Positions 1 to 7,002 of a stretch of 23,769 nt of DNA are shown here, in pieces. The stretch is from assembly GCA_016188575.1 (NCBI GenBank), contig JACPHN010000002.1:1-23769 (forward strand), given 5' to 3'. The stretch comes from Candidatus Schekmanbacteria bacterium. GTDB lineage: Bacteria > CSSED10-310 > JACPHN01. The position numbers were made by a program, and so were the translations under genes. Within the stretch, counting starts at the first letter, position 1. The number at the start of each line of letters is the position of its first letter. The notes beneath the pieces are model-generated. The model was given only the letters and a program-made list of their open reading frames with translations. It searched no databases and was not told the origin of the DNA.

Positions 1-89
1 CCGAAGGCCCCGGCCGGCAACCCCTCGATGTAGGTGATGATCCGGTCGGCGTGCGATACGAGATGATCTACGGGCTCAAGAGCATGTAG
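1..89 (+). CDS. 3' end of an unidentified gene (partial)
   Basis: The frame that ends in TAG at 87-89 is open back to the left edge. Its last residues read DDPVGVRYEMIYGLKSM. Codon use looks coding-like, with C or G at most third positions and a mix of residue types, unlike the Arg/Pro/Ala-rich shadow frames beside it. I do not recognise the family. No domain or motif can be assigned from 28 residues. It could be a chance open frame, so confidence is low. Confidence 0.35.
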   Translation, partial: EGPGRQPLDVGDDPVGVRYEMIYGLKSM

Positions 90-339
90 CGCGGGGGGGG
101 GTGAAAAGCAGAGCTAGCAGCAGCGCGCTACGATGTAAGACCGCGCCATGCAGGGAGATGCTGGAGATTTTCAGCCGTCGGTATACGCCACTCTGTCTTG
201 CCATCATGGTCCTCCATCGCCTCTGCGTTCGAGGTGGTGCGAACGCGCTGCAGACATTGCAGCTCCCGGCGCGAAATGTACCCCCGGCCGGTATGAGATG
301 GCATACCAGGGGCGATCGCAGTTGTCAAGGCTTGTCCCT

Positions 340-869
340 GGGCGTGGATCGCGGAGTTGGTGGACCCATTGTCTGAAGAGGTCGAGCACCTGGTCACCAT
401 TCCGGGCAGGCAAGAAAACGGCCGCGCGAGCCATCCTGGGTGAGATCGGTATCGAGATGGGTCGTTTCGGCTCGCCCGGTCGCCTCGCCTCTTGGGCTGG
501 GCGCTGCCCGGGCTACAACGAGGGCGCCGGGAACCGACGTAGCGGTAAGACCCGTAGGCCAATCGCTAGCTGCGCCCGATCCTCCTGCAGTGCGCATGGG
601 CGACGTCGAAGACGGACACGCTTCTGGGCCGCGCCTTTCGCAGACTCCAGGCTCGCATTGGGAGCAAGAAGGCCGTCGTGGCGGTCGCGCACAAGATCCT
701 GGTGATCGTCCATTACCTGCCGCTCTCTGGGTCGATCTATGAAGAGCACCGGCATGATCGCCTCCAGCAAGAGGCGCGTAGACTTGGGAACGCCGTGAAG
801 GCCATCCGCAGCATGGGCCATGACAGCCAACTCCAGAAGGCTGAGTCGCCGGTGGCCGCGCGGGCCTGA
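340..869 (+). pseudogene. Degenerate IS110-family transposase (C-terminal IS116/IS110/IS902 domain)
   Basis: Pieces of one protein can be read across two frames. Frame 3 from about 345 gives IAELVDPLSEEVEHLVTIPG. The reading then shifts near 408-412 to KKTAARAILGEIGIEMGRF and LASWAGRCPGYNEGAGNR, followed by SGKTR. It shifts back near 556, passes an in-frame TAG at 567-569 where the family usually has Trp, and continues as CAWATSKTDTLLGRAFRRLQ and KKAVVAVAHKILVIVHYLP, ending in TGA at 867-869. These match the order of the conserved C-terminal part of IS110-type transposases (TIPGVG, EIG.DMSRF, LASWAGLCPG, SGKTRKG, AVAHKILV). The N-terminal DEDD catalytic domain was not found upstream. With two frameshifts and a stop it is clearly inactive. 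Confidence 0.82.
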
Positions 870-1098
870 CGGCACAGATCGATGAGGATTCCACGACGCC
901 CGAGGGAGACGGAGTCTACGGAATGGGAGAATTGTCCTCGTAGCGTGGGGAAGCTGCCGGAAATACCTACCCCTGAAAGCCCTCCCTCCCCCCCCGAAAG
1001 CGGAGGGAGATGAGTGGGGGGCCGCATGCCACGCGCATCGCGCTCGCCATGGTGTAAAGCACATTCGGCCGCGCGACCGCGCGCCGGCGCGACTTTCA
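870..1098. other. Non-coding gap with a GC-rich inverted repeat
   Basis: No coding frame is convincing here. CTCCCTCC at 982-989 pairs with GGAGGGAG at 1002-1009 around a 12-nt loop. The repeat lies about 90 nt past the stop of the cyclic-nucleotide-binding gene, but no T-run follows on either strand, so I do not call it a terminator. It may be a relic of the neighbouring insertion sequence. Confidence 0.35.
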
Positions 1099-1593
1099 CT
1101 AGCGCACGAGGCGGCTTACCGCGTCGGGGCTCAGCGAGCTGCCTTCTACCAGCACGGTGACAAGCTCGCCGCTCGTGTGGCGCAAGCGGTCGAGCAGCTC
1201 AGTCACGATCCGCACCAGGACTTTCGCGCCGATGGCCGGGTCCTCCGCCAACAACTGCTGAAAAGCCGCGTGGGAAAGCGAAAACAACAGCGATGTCCGG
1301 CGCGCGCGCACGCTCGCGGTGCGCGGAAACTGGCCCGCGAGTGCGGCTTCACCGAAGTGACCGCCCGGCTCGATCGTGAAAAGCAACGCATCCGAGCGTT
1401 CACCTGGCCGCAATACGTCCACCAGCCCGGTGCGAACGATCAGAAACCGGTCGGCTACCTGCCCCTCGTGCACGATGGTGTCACCGCGCTCGTAGGTCTC
1501 GGCCTTCAGGAGCTTCGCTACCTTCTCCAAATCAGAGTTGGAAAGATCCGCAAAGATAGGAATATCTGCAAGCAGCTCAAAAATCGCCTCCAT
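1099..1593 (-). CDS. Cyclic nucleotide-binding domain protein (Crp-type sensor domain, no HTH)
   Basis: The 164-residue protein is a single cNMP-binding beta-barrel domain. It starts with the typical IFELLADIPIFADLSNSDLEKVAK helix region and has ERGDTIVHEGQVADRFLIV at about 35-53. The phosphate-binding cassette is GGHFGEAALAGQFPRTASV, in which Gly81-Glu82 and Arg91 are the expected cyclic-nucleotide ribose-phosphate contacts. The last 60 residues form helices and lack a winged-helix DNA-binding domain, so it is a stand-alone sensor or partner protein, not a complete Crp/Fnr regulator. The ATG at 1593-1591 has a GGAG Shine-Dalgarno 8 nt upstream. It is divergent from the helicase gene and shares its promoter region. 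Its partner and ligand are not shown by the sequence. Confidence 0.88.
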   Translation of the reverse strand: MEAIFELLADIPIFADLSNSDLEKVAKLLKAETYERGDTIVHEGQVADRFLIVRTGLVDVLRPGERSDALLFTIEPGGHFGEAALAGQFPRTASVRARRTSLLFSLSHAAFQQLLAEDPAIGAKVLVRIVTELLDRLRHTSGELVTVLVEGSSLSPDAVSRLVR

Positions 1594-1619
1594 CGTGCAA
1601 TCTCCGGTTCCTTGGTCCG

Positions 1620-1636
1620 GTGAGCCCCGGGCTCAC
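1620..1636. promoter_or_regulatory. Perfect 17-bp palindrome, candidate operator
   Basis: GTGAGCCCCGGGCTCAC is a perfect 8+1+8 inverted repeat centred on 1628. It lies just downstream of the predicted start point of the minus-strand cyclic-nucleotide-binding gene (about 1643), in its untranslated leader and 27 bp before its ATG. Its place next to two overlapping divergent promoters suggests a repressor site or a small leader hairpin. The regulator is unknown. Confidence 0.5.
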
Positions 1637-1649
1637 TTCCGCATGCTCG

Positions 1650-1679
1650 ATCATACCGCCCTCCGTCGTATTGACACAA
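1650..1679 (-). promoter_or_regulatory. Predicted sigma70 promoter for the cyclic-nucleotide-binding gene
   Basis: On the minus strand, -35 TTGTGT (1679-1674) and -10 TATGAT (1655-1650) are separated by 18 bp. The -10 is good and the -35 is weak. Its -35 overlaps that of the divergent helicase promoter by 3 bp, so the two promoters probably compete for polymerase. Confidence 0.5.
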
Positions 1680-1699
1680 CTCACCGCCTCGGCTAGAGT
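1671..1699 (+). promoter_or_regulatory. Predicted sigma70 promoter for the helicase gene
   Basis: TTGACA (1671-1676), a 17-bp spacer and TAGAGT (1694-1699) predict a start point near 1706. The promoter lies downstream of the earliest in-frame ATG-like start at 1620, so the helicase must start after about 1706. That supports ATG 1794 or ATG 1728. Confidence 0.6.
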
Positions 1700-1793
1700 G
1701 CCGAACAGTTGCAGACCGCCAGAGCGCATGGCGACTTCGTTCTCGCAGGCGAGCCGCCGCGATCATCGAGTGGTCAAACCATTGGGCAGCGCC

Positions 1794-4010
1794 ATGAGCG
1801 AAGAACAATCCGACAGCCCCAGTCCCGCCAGCCGCGAGCAACGCTCAGAAGCACATGCCCGCGGAAAAACCTTTCGCGGCACGTTGCTCGATCCATTCCA
1901 AAGTCGGGCCATCCGCTACCTCGAGCAGGGCTTCTCGGTCCTGGTGTGCGCGCCCACGGGCACGGGAAAAACGCTCATCGCCGATTTTTTGGTTGACGAG
2001 ATCCTCGGCTCGGGCGGACACGTCGTCTACACCGCCCCCATCAAGGCGCTGTCCAACCAGAAGTACCGCGAGTACACCCGAGCGCACGAGGCGTCGGCAG
2101 TGGGGCTGATTACGGGCGATATGGTGATCAATCGCGAGGCTCCGCTGCGGATCATGACGACCGAGGTCCTGCGCAATATGCTGCTGGAAGGCGAGCCCCT
2201 GGAGGAGCTCAAGGGCGTCATTATCGACGAGATCCACTTCCTCGACGACGAAGAGCGAGGAACGGTATGGGAAGAAGTGCTGATCCATCTACCGCGCACC
2301 GTCCGCATCCTGGGGCTGTCCGCAACCCTCGCCAATCTCGACGAATTCGCGGCCTGGCTGACATTCGTACGGGGCAGCGAGGTGAAAGTCGTGCGCGAGC
2401 GCAAGCGGGCCGTACCGCTGACACACTGGCTCGCGAATGTTCAGAGCGGCCTCGTCAGTGCCAGCGACTACCGTGAGAACTGGCTCGCGTGGCGGAAGGA
2501 ACTTTCCGATCAGCCCCAAGCTCCCGCCGGCGGCCGGCGCGGCGGCGGCAGGCGGAGGCGGCGCAGCGGACACGCAGCACCCACTACTACACCGCACGAC
2601 ATCGTCGAGCAGTTGCGCGCCGGGTATCTACAGGCGCTCTACTTCGTCTTCAGCCGCAAGCAAACAGAAGAGTTTGCGCGCCAGCTTGCCGCTCGCGTCG
2701 CGCTGCCCTTTGTCGGTCCCGCTGAAAGCAATCGGATTCAGGCGCGTCTGGAGCAGTTCGAGCGAGAGTACCCACTGGTCCTCACCGACGAGCACCGCGC
2801 CATGTACGCGAAGGGCATCGCTTTTCACCACGCCGGCGCGCACGTAGCCATCAAGGCGCTCGTTGAGGAGCTCTACGAGCGGCGACTCGTATACGTGCTA
2901 TTCTGCACATCGACCTTCGCGCTCGGCATCAACATGCCCGCGCGCACTGTCGTGTTCGACTCCATCATGAAGTACGATGGCCGATCCGTGGTGCCGCTGA
3001 CGGTGCGCCAGTACATGCAAAAGGCCGGCCGCGCCGGCCGGCGCGGGATCGACGATCACGGGCACGTCGTCGTGCGCCTGGACTATGCCGATTACGACAA
3101 CCTCCGCGAAGACATCGCCCGGCTGCATCAGGGTCGCTACGAACCCGTCTCCTCGTCCTTCAACTTGTCCTTCAACTCGGTCGTAAGCCTCATCCGCCAG
3201 CACAGCATGCCGGAGGTGCGCGAGATCGTCGAGCGGTCCTTCCTGAGCTTTCACCTGCAGCGCGAGGCACGCCTCCTCGCCGAGCAGCTCCCGCGACTCG
3301 CCCAGCGCGTCGAAAAGTTTCGGCCGGAGACCCCCGAGGCCTTTGAGGCCATGGGGCACAAGGAGAAACACCGGCTCGCGCGCGAGGAGAAGAAGCTGCG
3401 GCAAATGGAGAAGAAACAGAAGGCGAGCGAGAGCTGGACATGGGAAGCGTTCAATCAAAAGATCGATTTTCTCCAGACCACCGGTTACGTCGCCGAGGAC
3501 GGCACGTTTCTGGCCGGAGCCGAGATCCTGCAGCATGTGCAGATTCAGGAAATCCTGGTCACGGAGCTGATTCTGAACGGCGTTTTCGAAGAAGTCCCCA
3601 TGTCGGTTTTCTTCGGGATTCTCACCGGGCTGGTTCAGGAGCTCCCACGCTCGGCATTCGTCCGCAAGCCCCGCGAATCCTGGTGGTACGACCTGTTTCG
3701 ACGCGTCAATCGCATTCGCCACAGCGACGTGGTGCGGCAGGCGGACGCATTGAGCGGCACCGAGTCGGTCTACGCCCCATACATGATGCCGCTAGGCTAC
3801 CGCTGGGCCGAGGGGGATCGCCTCGCGGACATTCTCGGCGACGTGGAATCCCCGACTGATGTGGCGGGGGATCTGGTCAGCGCATTTCGCCGCGCCAAAG
3901 ACCTTGCGAGCCAGATCCGCGAGGTCTATCGAGCGGATGAGGACCGCTTCCGGGCAATTGGCGATCTCATGCGCTCCGTGACGCGTGACGAGGTCGAGGT
4001 CCTCGACTGA
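1794..4010 (+). CDS. Ski2-like DEAD/DEAH-box superfamily 2 helicase
   Basis: From ATG 1794 the protein has 738 residues. RecA domain 1 carries Walker A APTGTGKT at 53-60, the DEIH box at 145-148 and SAT at 176-178. RecA domain 2 carries FALGINMPARTVVF and motif VI QKAGRAGRRG at 409-418. A charged, coiled-coil-like stretch (roughly 510-550) and a helical C-terminal region follow. This is the Ski2/Mtr4-like arrangement; eukaryotic members unwind RNA for the exosome, while the role of bacterial members is little known. A Gly/Arg-rich insert (about residues 244-257) joins the RecA domains. ATG 1728 is an alternative start adding 22 residues; neither start has a strong Shine-Dalgarno. The gene ends 14 bp before the convergent HAD gene. 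Confidence 0.9.
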   Translation: MSEEQSDSPSPASREQRSEAHARGKTFRGTLLDPFQSRAIRYLEQGFSVLVCAPTGTGKTLIADFLVDEILGSGGHVVYTAPIKALSNQKYREYTRAHEASAVGLITGDMVINREAPLRIMTTEVLRNMLLEGEPLEELKGVIIDEIHFLDDEERGTVWEEVLIHLPRTVRILGLSATLANLDEFAAWLTFVRGSEVKVVRERKRAVPLTHWLANVQSGLVSASDYRENWLAWRKELSDQPQAPAGGRRGGGRRRRRSGHAAPTTTPHDIVEQLRAGYLQALYFVFSRKQTEEFARQLAARVALPFVGPAESNRIQARLEQFEREYPLVLTDEHRAMYAKGIAFHHAGAHVAIKALVEELYERRLVYVLFCTSTFALGINMPARTVVFDSIMKYDGRSVVPLTVRQYMQKAGRAGRRGIDDHGHVVVRLDYADYDNLREDIARLHQGRYEPVSSSFNLSFNSVVSLIRQHSMPEVREIVERSFLSFHLQREARLLAEQLPRLAQRVEKFRPETPEAFEAMGHKEKHRLAREEKKLRQMEKKQKASESWTWEAFNQKIDFLQTTGYVAEDGTFLAGAEILQHVQIQEILVTELILNGVFEEVPMSVFFGILTGLVQELPRSAFVRKPRESWWYDLFRRVNRIRHSDVVRQADALSGTESVYAPYMMPLGYRWAEGDRLADILGDVESPTDVAGDLVSAFRRAKDLASQIREVYRADEDRFRAIGDLMRSVTRDEVEVLD

Positions 4011-4024
4011 CGCCGCCGTGCCCG

Positions 4025-4711
4025 CTACCCGAGCAGCCGCTGAAGGCAGGTAACGGCTGCGTCGCCGTTCGCCAGATTCGCTAGCACCTCGTCGGCGTGG
4101 CTGAGGCACTCGACAGAATACGGCCCGGTGGCCACCGCGAGGACACGGATCCCGTGCGCGCGAGCGCAGGCGATGTCGGCTGGCGTATCGCCGACGATGA
4201 CTGTCGACCCCGGCGCCACCGGCAAGCCGGCCTCGCGAGCTCGCTTCAGTGCCACGGGCGGAAGGTCGTTGCGGTCTTCGCTATCGTCTCCGAAGGCGCC
4301 GACGGAGAACCGGTGCCCTAGCCCAAAAACCCCCAGCTTCGTCGCCGCTCCCTGTTTGATGTTTCCGGTAACCAGGCCCAGAGCCAACCCCGGCTCACCG
4401 GCCAGGCGGTCGAGCAGGTCTCGGACGCCAGGCAGCAATGTCCATCCGCATGGGGTGGCGGCGAGATCAGCGAGCCGCCGCGCATAGTGATCAATGATCT
4501 TGGGCAACAGAGCCGTCACCCGATTGTGATCATAGCCGCCCATTTCGAGGATCCCGCGTATGATCGCCGGGTCGGTCTTTCCCGCCATCGGATAGGACTC
4601 AAACGGCAGCGGTTCGCTCACAACTGCATGAATGGCCTCTCCCAGCGCCCGTCGACCCGCCCCGCCCGAGAGCATGAGAGTGCCGTCGATGTCGAACAAA
4701 ACGAGGCGAAT
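4025..4711 (-). CDS. HAD-superfamily hydrolase, phosphoglycolate phosphatase-like
   Basis: Read from an ATT codon at 4711-4709, the protein is 228 residues and begins (M)RLVLFDIDGTLM. This places the catalytic motif I DxD at residues 7-9, as is usual in the family. Motif II is VTGN at 114-117, and motif IV is GDTPADIACARAHG at 174-187. A helical cap domain lies between motifs I and II. It probably removes phosphate from a small metabolite; the substrate cannot be read from the sequence. The only conventional start in this open frame is TTG at 4699, which would begin right at the motif I strand and lies far from the ribosome site. A GAGGAA Shine-Dalgarno at 4723-4718 is 6 nt from the ATT. The gene lies 36 bp after the PP2C stop and is probably cotranscribed with it. 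Confidence 0.87.
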   Translation of the reverse strand: MRLVLFDIDGTLMLSGGAGRRALGEAIHAVVSEPLPFESYPMAGKTDPAIIRGILEMGGYDHNRVTALLPKIIDHYARRLADLAATPCGWTLLPGVRDLLDRLAGEPGLALGLVTGNIKQGAATKLGVFGLGHRFSVGAFGDDSEDRNDLPPVALKRAREAGLPVAPGSTVIVGDTPADIACARAHGIRVLAVATGPYSVECLSHADEVLANLANGDAAVTCLQRLLG

Positions 4712-4717
4712 GGCCGG

Positions 4718-4723
4718 TTCCTC
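4718..4723 (-). promoter_or_regulatory. Ribosome binding site that supports an ATT start for the HAD gene
   Basis: GAGGAA on the minus strand is followed by the 6-nt spacer CCGGCC and then ATT at 4711-4709. No ATG, GTG or CTG occurs in this frame between the upstream in-frame stop (4750-4748, the PP2C stop) and the conserved motif I. Confidence 0.55.
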
Positions 4724-4747
4724 AGTGCGCGCGCCAGGCTTCTGCGC

Positions 4748-5794
4748 CTACGCGTCGGTGTCGTCGATGGACTCCTCCACGTCCTCGTCATCCGTCAGTG
4801 GCGGCGATGACGGCAGCGATGCTCCGCCGGAACCAGCCCATGGATGCCGCACGCCGGGCAGTGTGTCCGCCGTCGAAATGTCCTCGATCGAGCGAAGCCT
4901 CGGCTTGGTTCTCCCTGGAGGTAGAGTTTCGTCGTTGAGGAGGTCCTCGCTCCCAATCTCGCCCTCCGCGTCCAGCTCGTGCAGATCGTCGGCCGTAACT
5001 TCCGTGCCGTCGACGTCTCCCTTGCTTTCCTCGGCCACGAAACGCGCGACGATGACCGTGATGTTGTCGTCACCACCGCGCTGATTGGCATTCGCGATCA
5101 GGCGCTCTGCGGCAAGCTCGATGTCGCCGTTTGCGCTCAGAATCGTGTCCCGGATCTCGACGTCGGACAGCATGCCACTCAGGCCGTCGGAGCAGAGCAC
5201 GTAAATATCTTCCGCCCGCAGGTCGCGGACCGAGATATCGACCTCGACATCCGAGCCGGTGCCGAGGGCGCGGGTAATAATGTTCTTCATCGGGTGGTTC
5301 TGGGCTTCTTCGCGAGAGATCGTCCCGAGCAAGACCTGGATATTCACCCACGAGTGATCAGACGTTACCGGTCTCATCTCGCGGGCCCGCAGCAGGTACC
5401 CTCGGCTATCGCCGACGTGGGCGACATAGGCGCGACCATTTCGCGCCAGAAGGCAAACGATGGTCGTGCCCATCCCTTCCAGCCGTTGCTGCTTCAGCGC
5501 CGCCTGATAGATCTTCTGGTTGGCCAGGCGAATGGCCGTCTTGAGCTTGTTGGCGTCCTCGTCGAGCGTCTCGTCCAGATCGAAGGGCCAGGTGATTTCC
5601 TCATCCTGGTTGGCGATCACCATGAACTCTTCAAGCGTCTCTACGGCCAGACGGCTCGCGACCTCGCCCGCGGCATGCCCACCCATGCCGTCCGCAACGA
5701 CGTACAACGCTTGTTCGGGAAAGACGGAATAAAAGTCCTCATTGAGCGTGCGCTTACGCCCAACGTCACTGCGCGCCGCGTACTGTACCTTCAT
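4748..5794 (-). CDS. PP2C-family (PPM) serine/threonine protein phosphatase
   Basis: The protein is 348 residues from ATG 5794. Motifs in order are SDVGRKRTLNEDF (9-21), VVADGMGGHAAGE (32-44), the metal-binding Asp-Gly pair being 35-36, MGTTIV (108-113), VGDSRGYL (127-134), CSDGLSGML (201-209) and GDDNITVIV (241-249). This is the complete metal-dependent PP2C catalytic core in the bacterial PrpC/PstP form, which removes phosphate from Ser/Thr kinase targets. An acidic, Asp/Glu/Ser/Pro-rich tail of about 95 residues follows, with no visible membrane segment. No Hanks-type kinase lies in this window, although such pairs are common. An upstream in-frame start at 5848 is possible, but family alignment favours 5794. 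It is followed by the HAD gene in the same direction. Confidence 0.93.
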   Translation of the reverse strand: MKVQYAARSDVGRKRTLNEDFYSVFPEQALYVVADGMGGHAAGEVASRLAVETLEEFMVIANQDEEITWPFDLDETLDEDANKLKTAIRLANQKIYQAALKQQRLEGMGTTIVCLLARNGRAYVAHVGDSRGYLLRAREMRPVTSDHSWVNIQVLLGTISREEAQNHPMKNIITRALGTGSDVEVDISVRDLRAEDIYVLCSDGLSGMLSDVEIRDTILSANGDIELAAERLIANANQRGGDDNITVIVARFVAEESKGDVDGTEVTADDLHELDAEGEIGSEDLLNDETLPPGRTKPRLRSIEDISTADTLPGVRHPWAGSGGASLPSSPPLTDDEDVEESIDDTDA

Positions 5795-5862
5795 TGCGGA
5801 GGCTCGGCCTCTCAGGTGCTGAATTTCCGGGCGGCGCTGGTCACACACCGCCCGCCACTTGC

Positions 5863-5890
5863 CGTACGAGCATTATACTTGCGGCGTACG
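5863..5890. repeat. Paired CGTACG sites flanking the -10 element
   Basis: CGTACG occurs at 5863-5868 and 5885-5890. Their centres are 22 bp apart, about two helical turns, and they bracket the -10 box of the PP2C promoter. Each site is itself palindromic, and the second lies in the -10/-35 spacer. They could be operator half-sites; no bound protein is known. Confidence 0.35.
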
Positions 5891-5899
5891 TACTGTCAA
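5872..5899 (-). promoter_or_regulatory. Perfect-consensus sigma70 promoter for the PP2C-HAD pair
   Basis: On the minus strand, TTGACA (5899-5894), a 16-bp spacer and TATAAT (5877-5872) are an exact match to both hexamers. The predicted start near 5865 leaves a leader of about 70 nt to ATG 5794. It begins 13 bp after the coxD stop, so the phosphatase pair can be expressed independently of the respiratory operon. Confidence 0.8.
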
Positions 5900-5911
5900 G
5901 AACACTCCACC

Positions 5912-6304
5912 CTATTTTCCAGTTGGCGGCACCGCCGCTTTCGAATCCGCAGCCGCGGCTCGCTCCGCTGCCGGCACAAAGTTGTCCTTGACGGGCAGCA
6001 CCAGGCCACGGGTCGCCAGATCCGACATGACGAGACCGAAAAATATCAGAAGAAACAGTACCGACCCGCCAAAAACAAGGCTGTAAAATCGATCTGAATA
6101 CTTCAAATGCATGAAGTATCCGACGACCAGGAGCGCCTTTATCGCCGCGATGCTCAAGGCGACGTATATGGCGATCTGACCGAGATTAGCGTAGGAAACG
6201 CCTACTGTAAGTCCCGTAAGGACAAGCAAACTGGCGTAAACCAGCAAATAGGTTGTGATGGGGAGGACGTGATTCCTTCCATGCTCTGCAGCAGAAGTGC
6301 TCAT
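5912..6304 (-). CDS. coxD: Cytochrome c oxidase subunit IV (prokaryotic type)
   Basis: The 130-residue protein has three hydrophobic segments (about 15-37, 43-65 and 73-95), with YFMHLKYSDRFYSLVFGG between the second and third. This is typical of the CyoD/CtaF/COX4_pro family, the small accessory subunit of haem-copper oxidases. The chosen ATG at 6304 has GGAAG 7 nt upstream; an upstream extension to 6367 would overlap coxC and add non-membrane residues. It follows coxC by 23 bp and is the last gene of the oxidase operon. Its hydrophilic tail is Ala-rich. Confidence 0.9.
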   Translation of the reverse strand: MSTSAAEHGRNHVLPITTYLLVYASLLVLTGLTVGVSYANLGQIAIYVALSIAAIKALLVVGYFMHLKYSDRFYSLVFGGSVLFLLIFFGLVMSDLATRGLVLPVKDNFVPAAERAAAADSKAAVPPTGK

Positions 6305-6327
6305 GCTATCTTCCTTCGCGCTTTTAG

Positions 6328-6999
6328 TCACCTGACAAGATACAAAAGCGGGAACAGGAATATCCATACAATATCTACAAAGTGCCAGTATAATCCTACA
6401 TTTTCAATAGGAGTATAATAATGTGAGCCTATTATACCGCTTCCGGCCTTATGAAATGCCCAGCCGATGACGCCAATGCCTGCAATTACGTGAATTCCAT
6501 GCAGACCGGTCAGCACGAAGTACAGGGAAAAGAACAGCTTCGCTGTTTCCGGCAAGGATTCCACTCCGTGGGGCGCGAACAGGCTTCCTGGAAGAAGTCC
6601 CGCGTGGATCTTATGTGAATACTCGAAGTACTTCACCACCAGGAACCCAGCCGCCAGGAGGATCGTCAAGACCAAGCTCAGCCGAAGCTTCGCGATCTGA
6701 TCCGTCTGCGCCGAGCGCACGGCCAGCGCCATCGTCAGGCTGCTCGTCAGCAGAATCAGCGTGTTCGTCGCCCCGAGAGGAATGCTCAAGTGCTCATGCG
6801 CCGCGAGAAACGCGTCGGGGTAGAAATACCGAAACGCCGTGTACACCATGAACAGGCCACTGAAAAACAGGACCTCCTGCGCCAAGAAAAGCCACATGCC
6901 CAGCTTCGCGGCGGAGCTCTGCTGGTCCGGGGTATAAAAATGGTGGCGAAGAAACGCCTCGTTCTCGTGAGCATTCATTCGATCTACCGTCGCGTTCAT
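6328..6999 (-). CDS. coxC: Cytochrome c oxidase subunit III
   Basis: The 223-residue protein has about five membrane helices. Recognisable stretches are [19 protein letters not shown] near the N-terminus, [19 protein letters not shown] in the middle, and [20 protein letters not shown] at the end, which are the COX3 signature regions including the conserved Glu and His. It stabilises the CoxA proton-uptake side and binds lipid in the inner membrane. It starts 3 bp after the coxA stop, so translation is probably coupled; ATG 6978 is an alternative start. The 3' third is notably richer in A/T codons than neighbouring genes. Confidence 0.95.
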   Translation of the reverse strand: MNATVDRMNAHENEAFLRHHFYTPDQQSSAAKLGMWLFLAQEVLFFSGLFMVYTAFRYFYPDAFLAAHEHLSIPLGATNTLILLTSSLTMALAVRSAQTDQIAKLRLSLVLTILLAAGFLVVKYFEYSHKIHAGLLPGSLFAPHGVESLPETAKLFFSLYFVLTGLHGIHVIAGIGVIGWAFHKAGSGIIGSHYYTPIENVGLYWHFVDIVWIFLFPLLYLVR

Positions 7000-7002
7000 G
7001 AT

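Noticed and set aside
982-1009. Inverted repeat CTCCCTCC/GGAGGGAG as a terminator
   Set aside because: It has a 12-nt loop and no following T-run on either strand.
513-1064. 183-residue minus-strand open frame in the first kilobase
   Set aside because: It is antisense to the IS110 remnant, which explains its apparent order. No family resemblance seen.
1620-1793. Longer N-terminus for the helicase starting at 1620
   Set aside because: A good promoter at 1671-1699 lies inside it, and the extra residues have no family counterpart.
2898-3722. 274-residue minus-strand open frame opposite the helicase
   Set aside because: It is a mirror of the helicase C-terminal half. Its Leu-rich runs reflect Glu/Lys codons of the coiled-coil.
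4979-6097. 372-residue open frame on the plus strand, opposite the PP2C gene and coxD end
   Set aside because: It is antisense to a gene with all PP2C motifs. It lacks a domain, and its composition (Val/Asp/Arg/His) is that of a GC-rich mirror frame.
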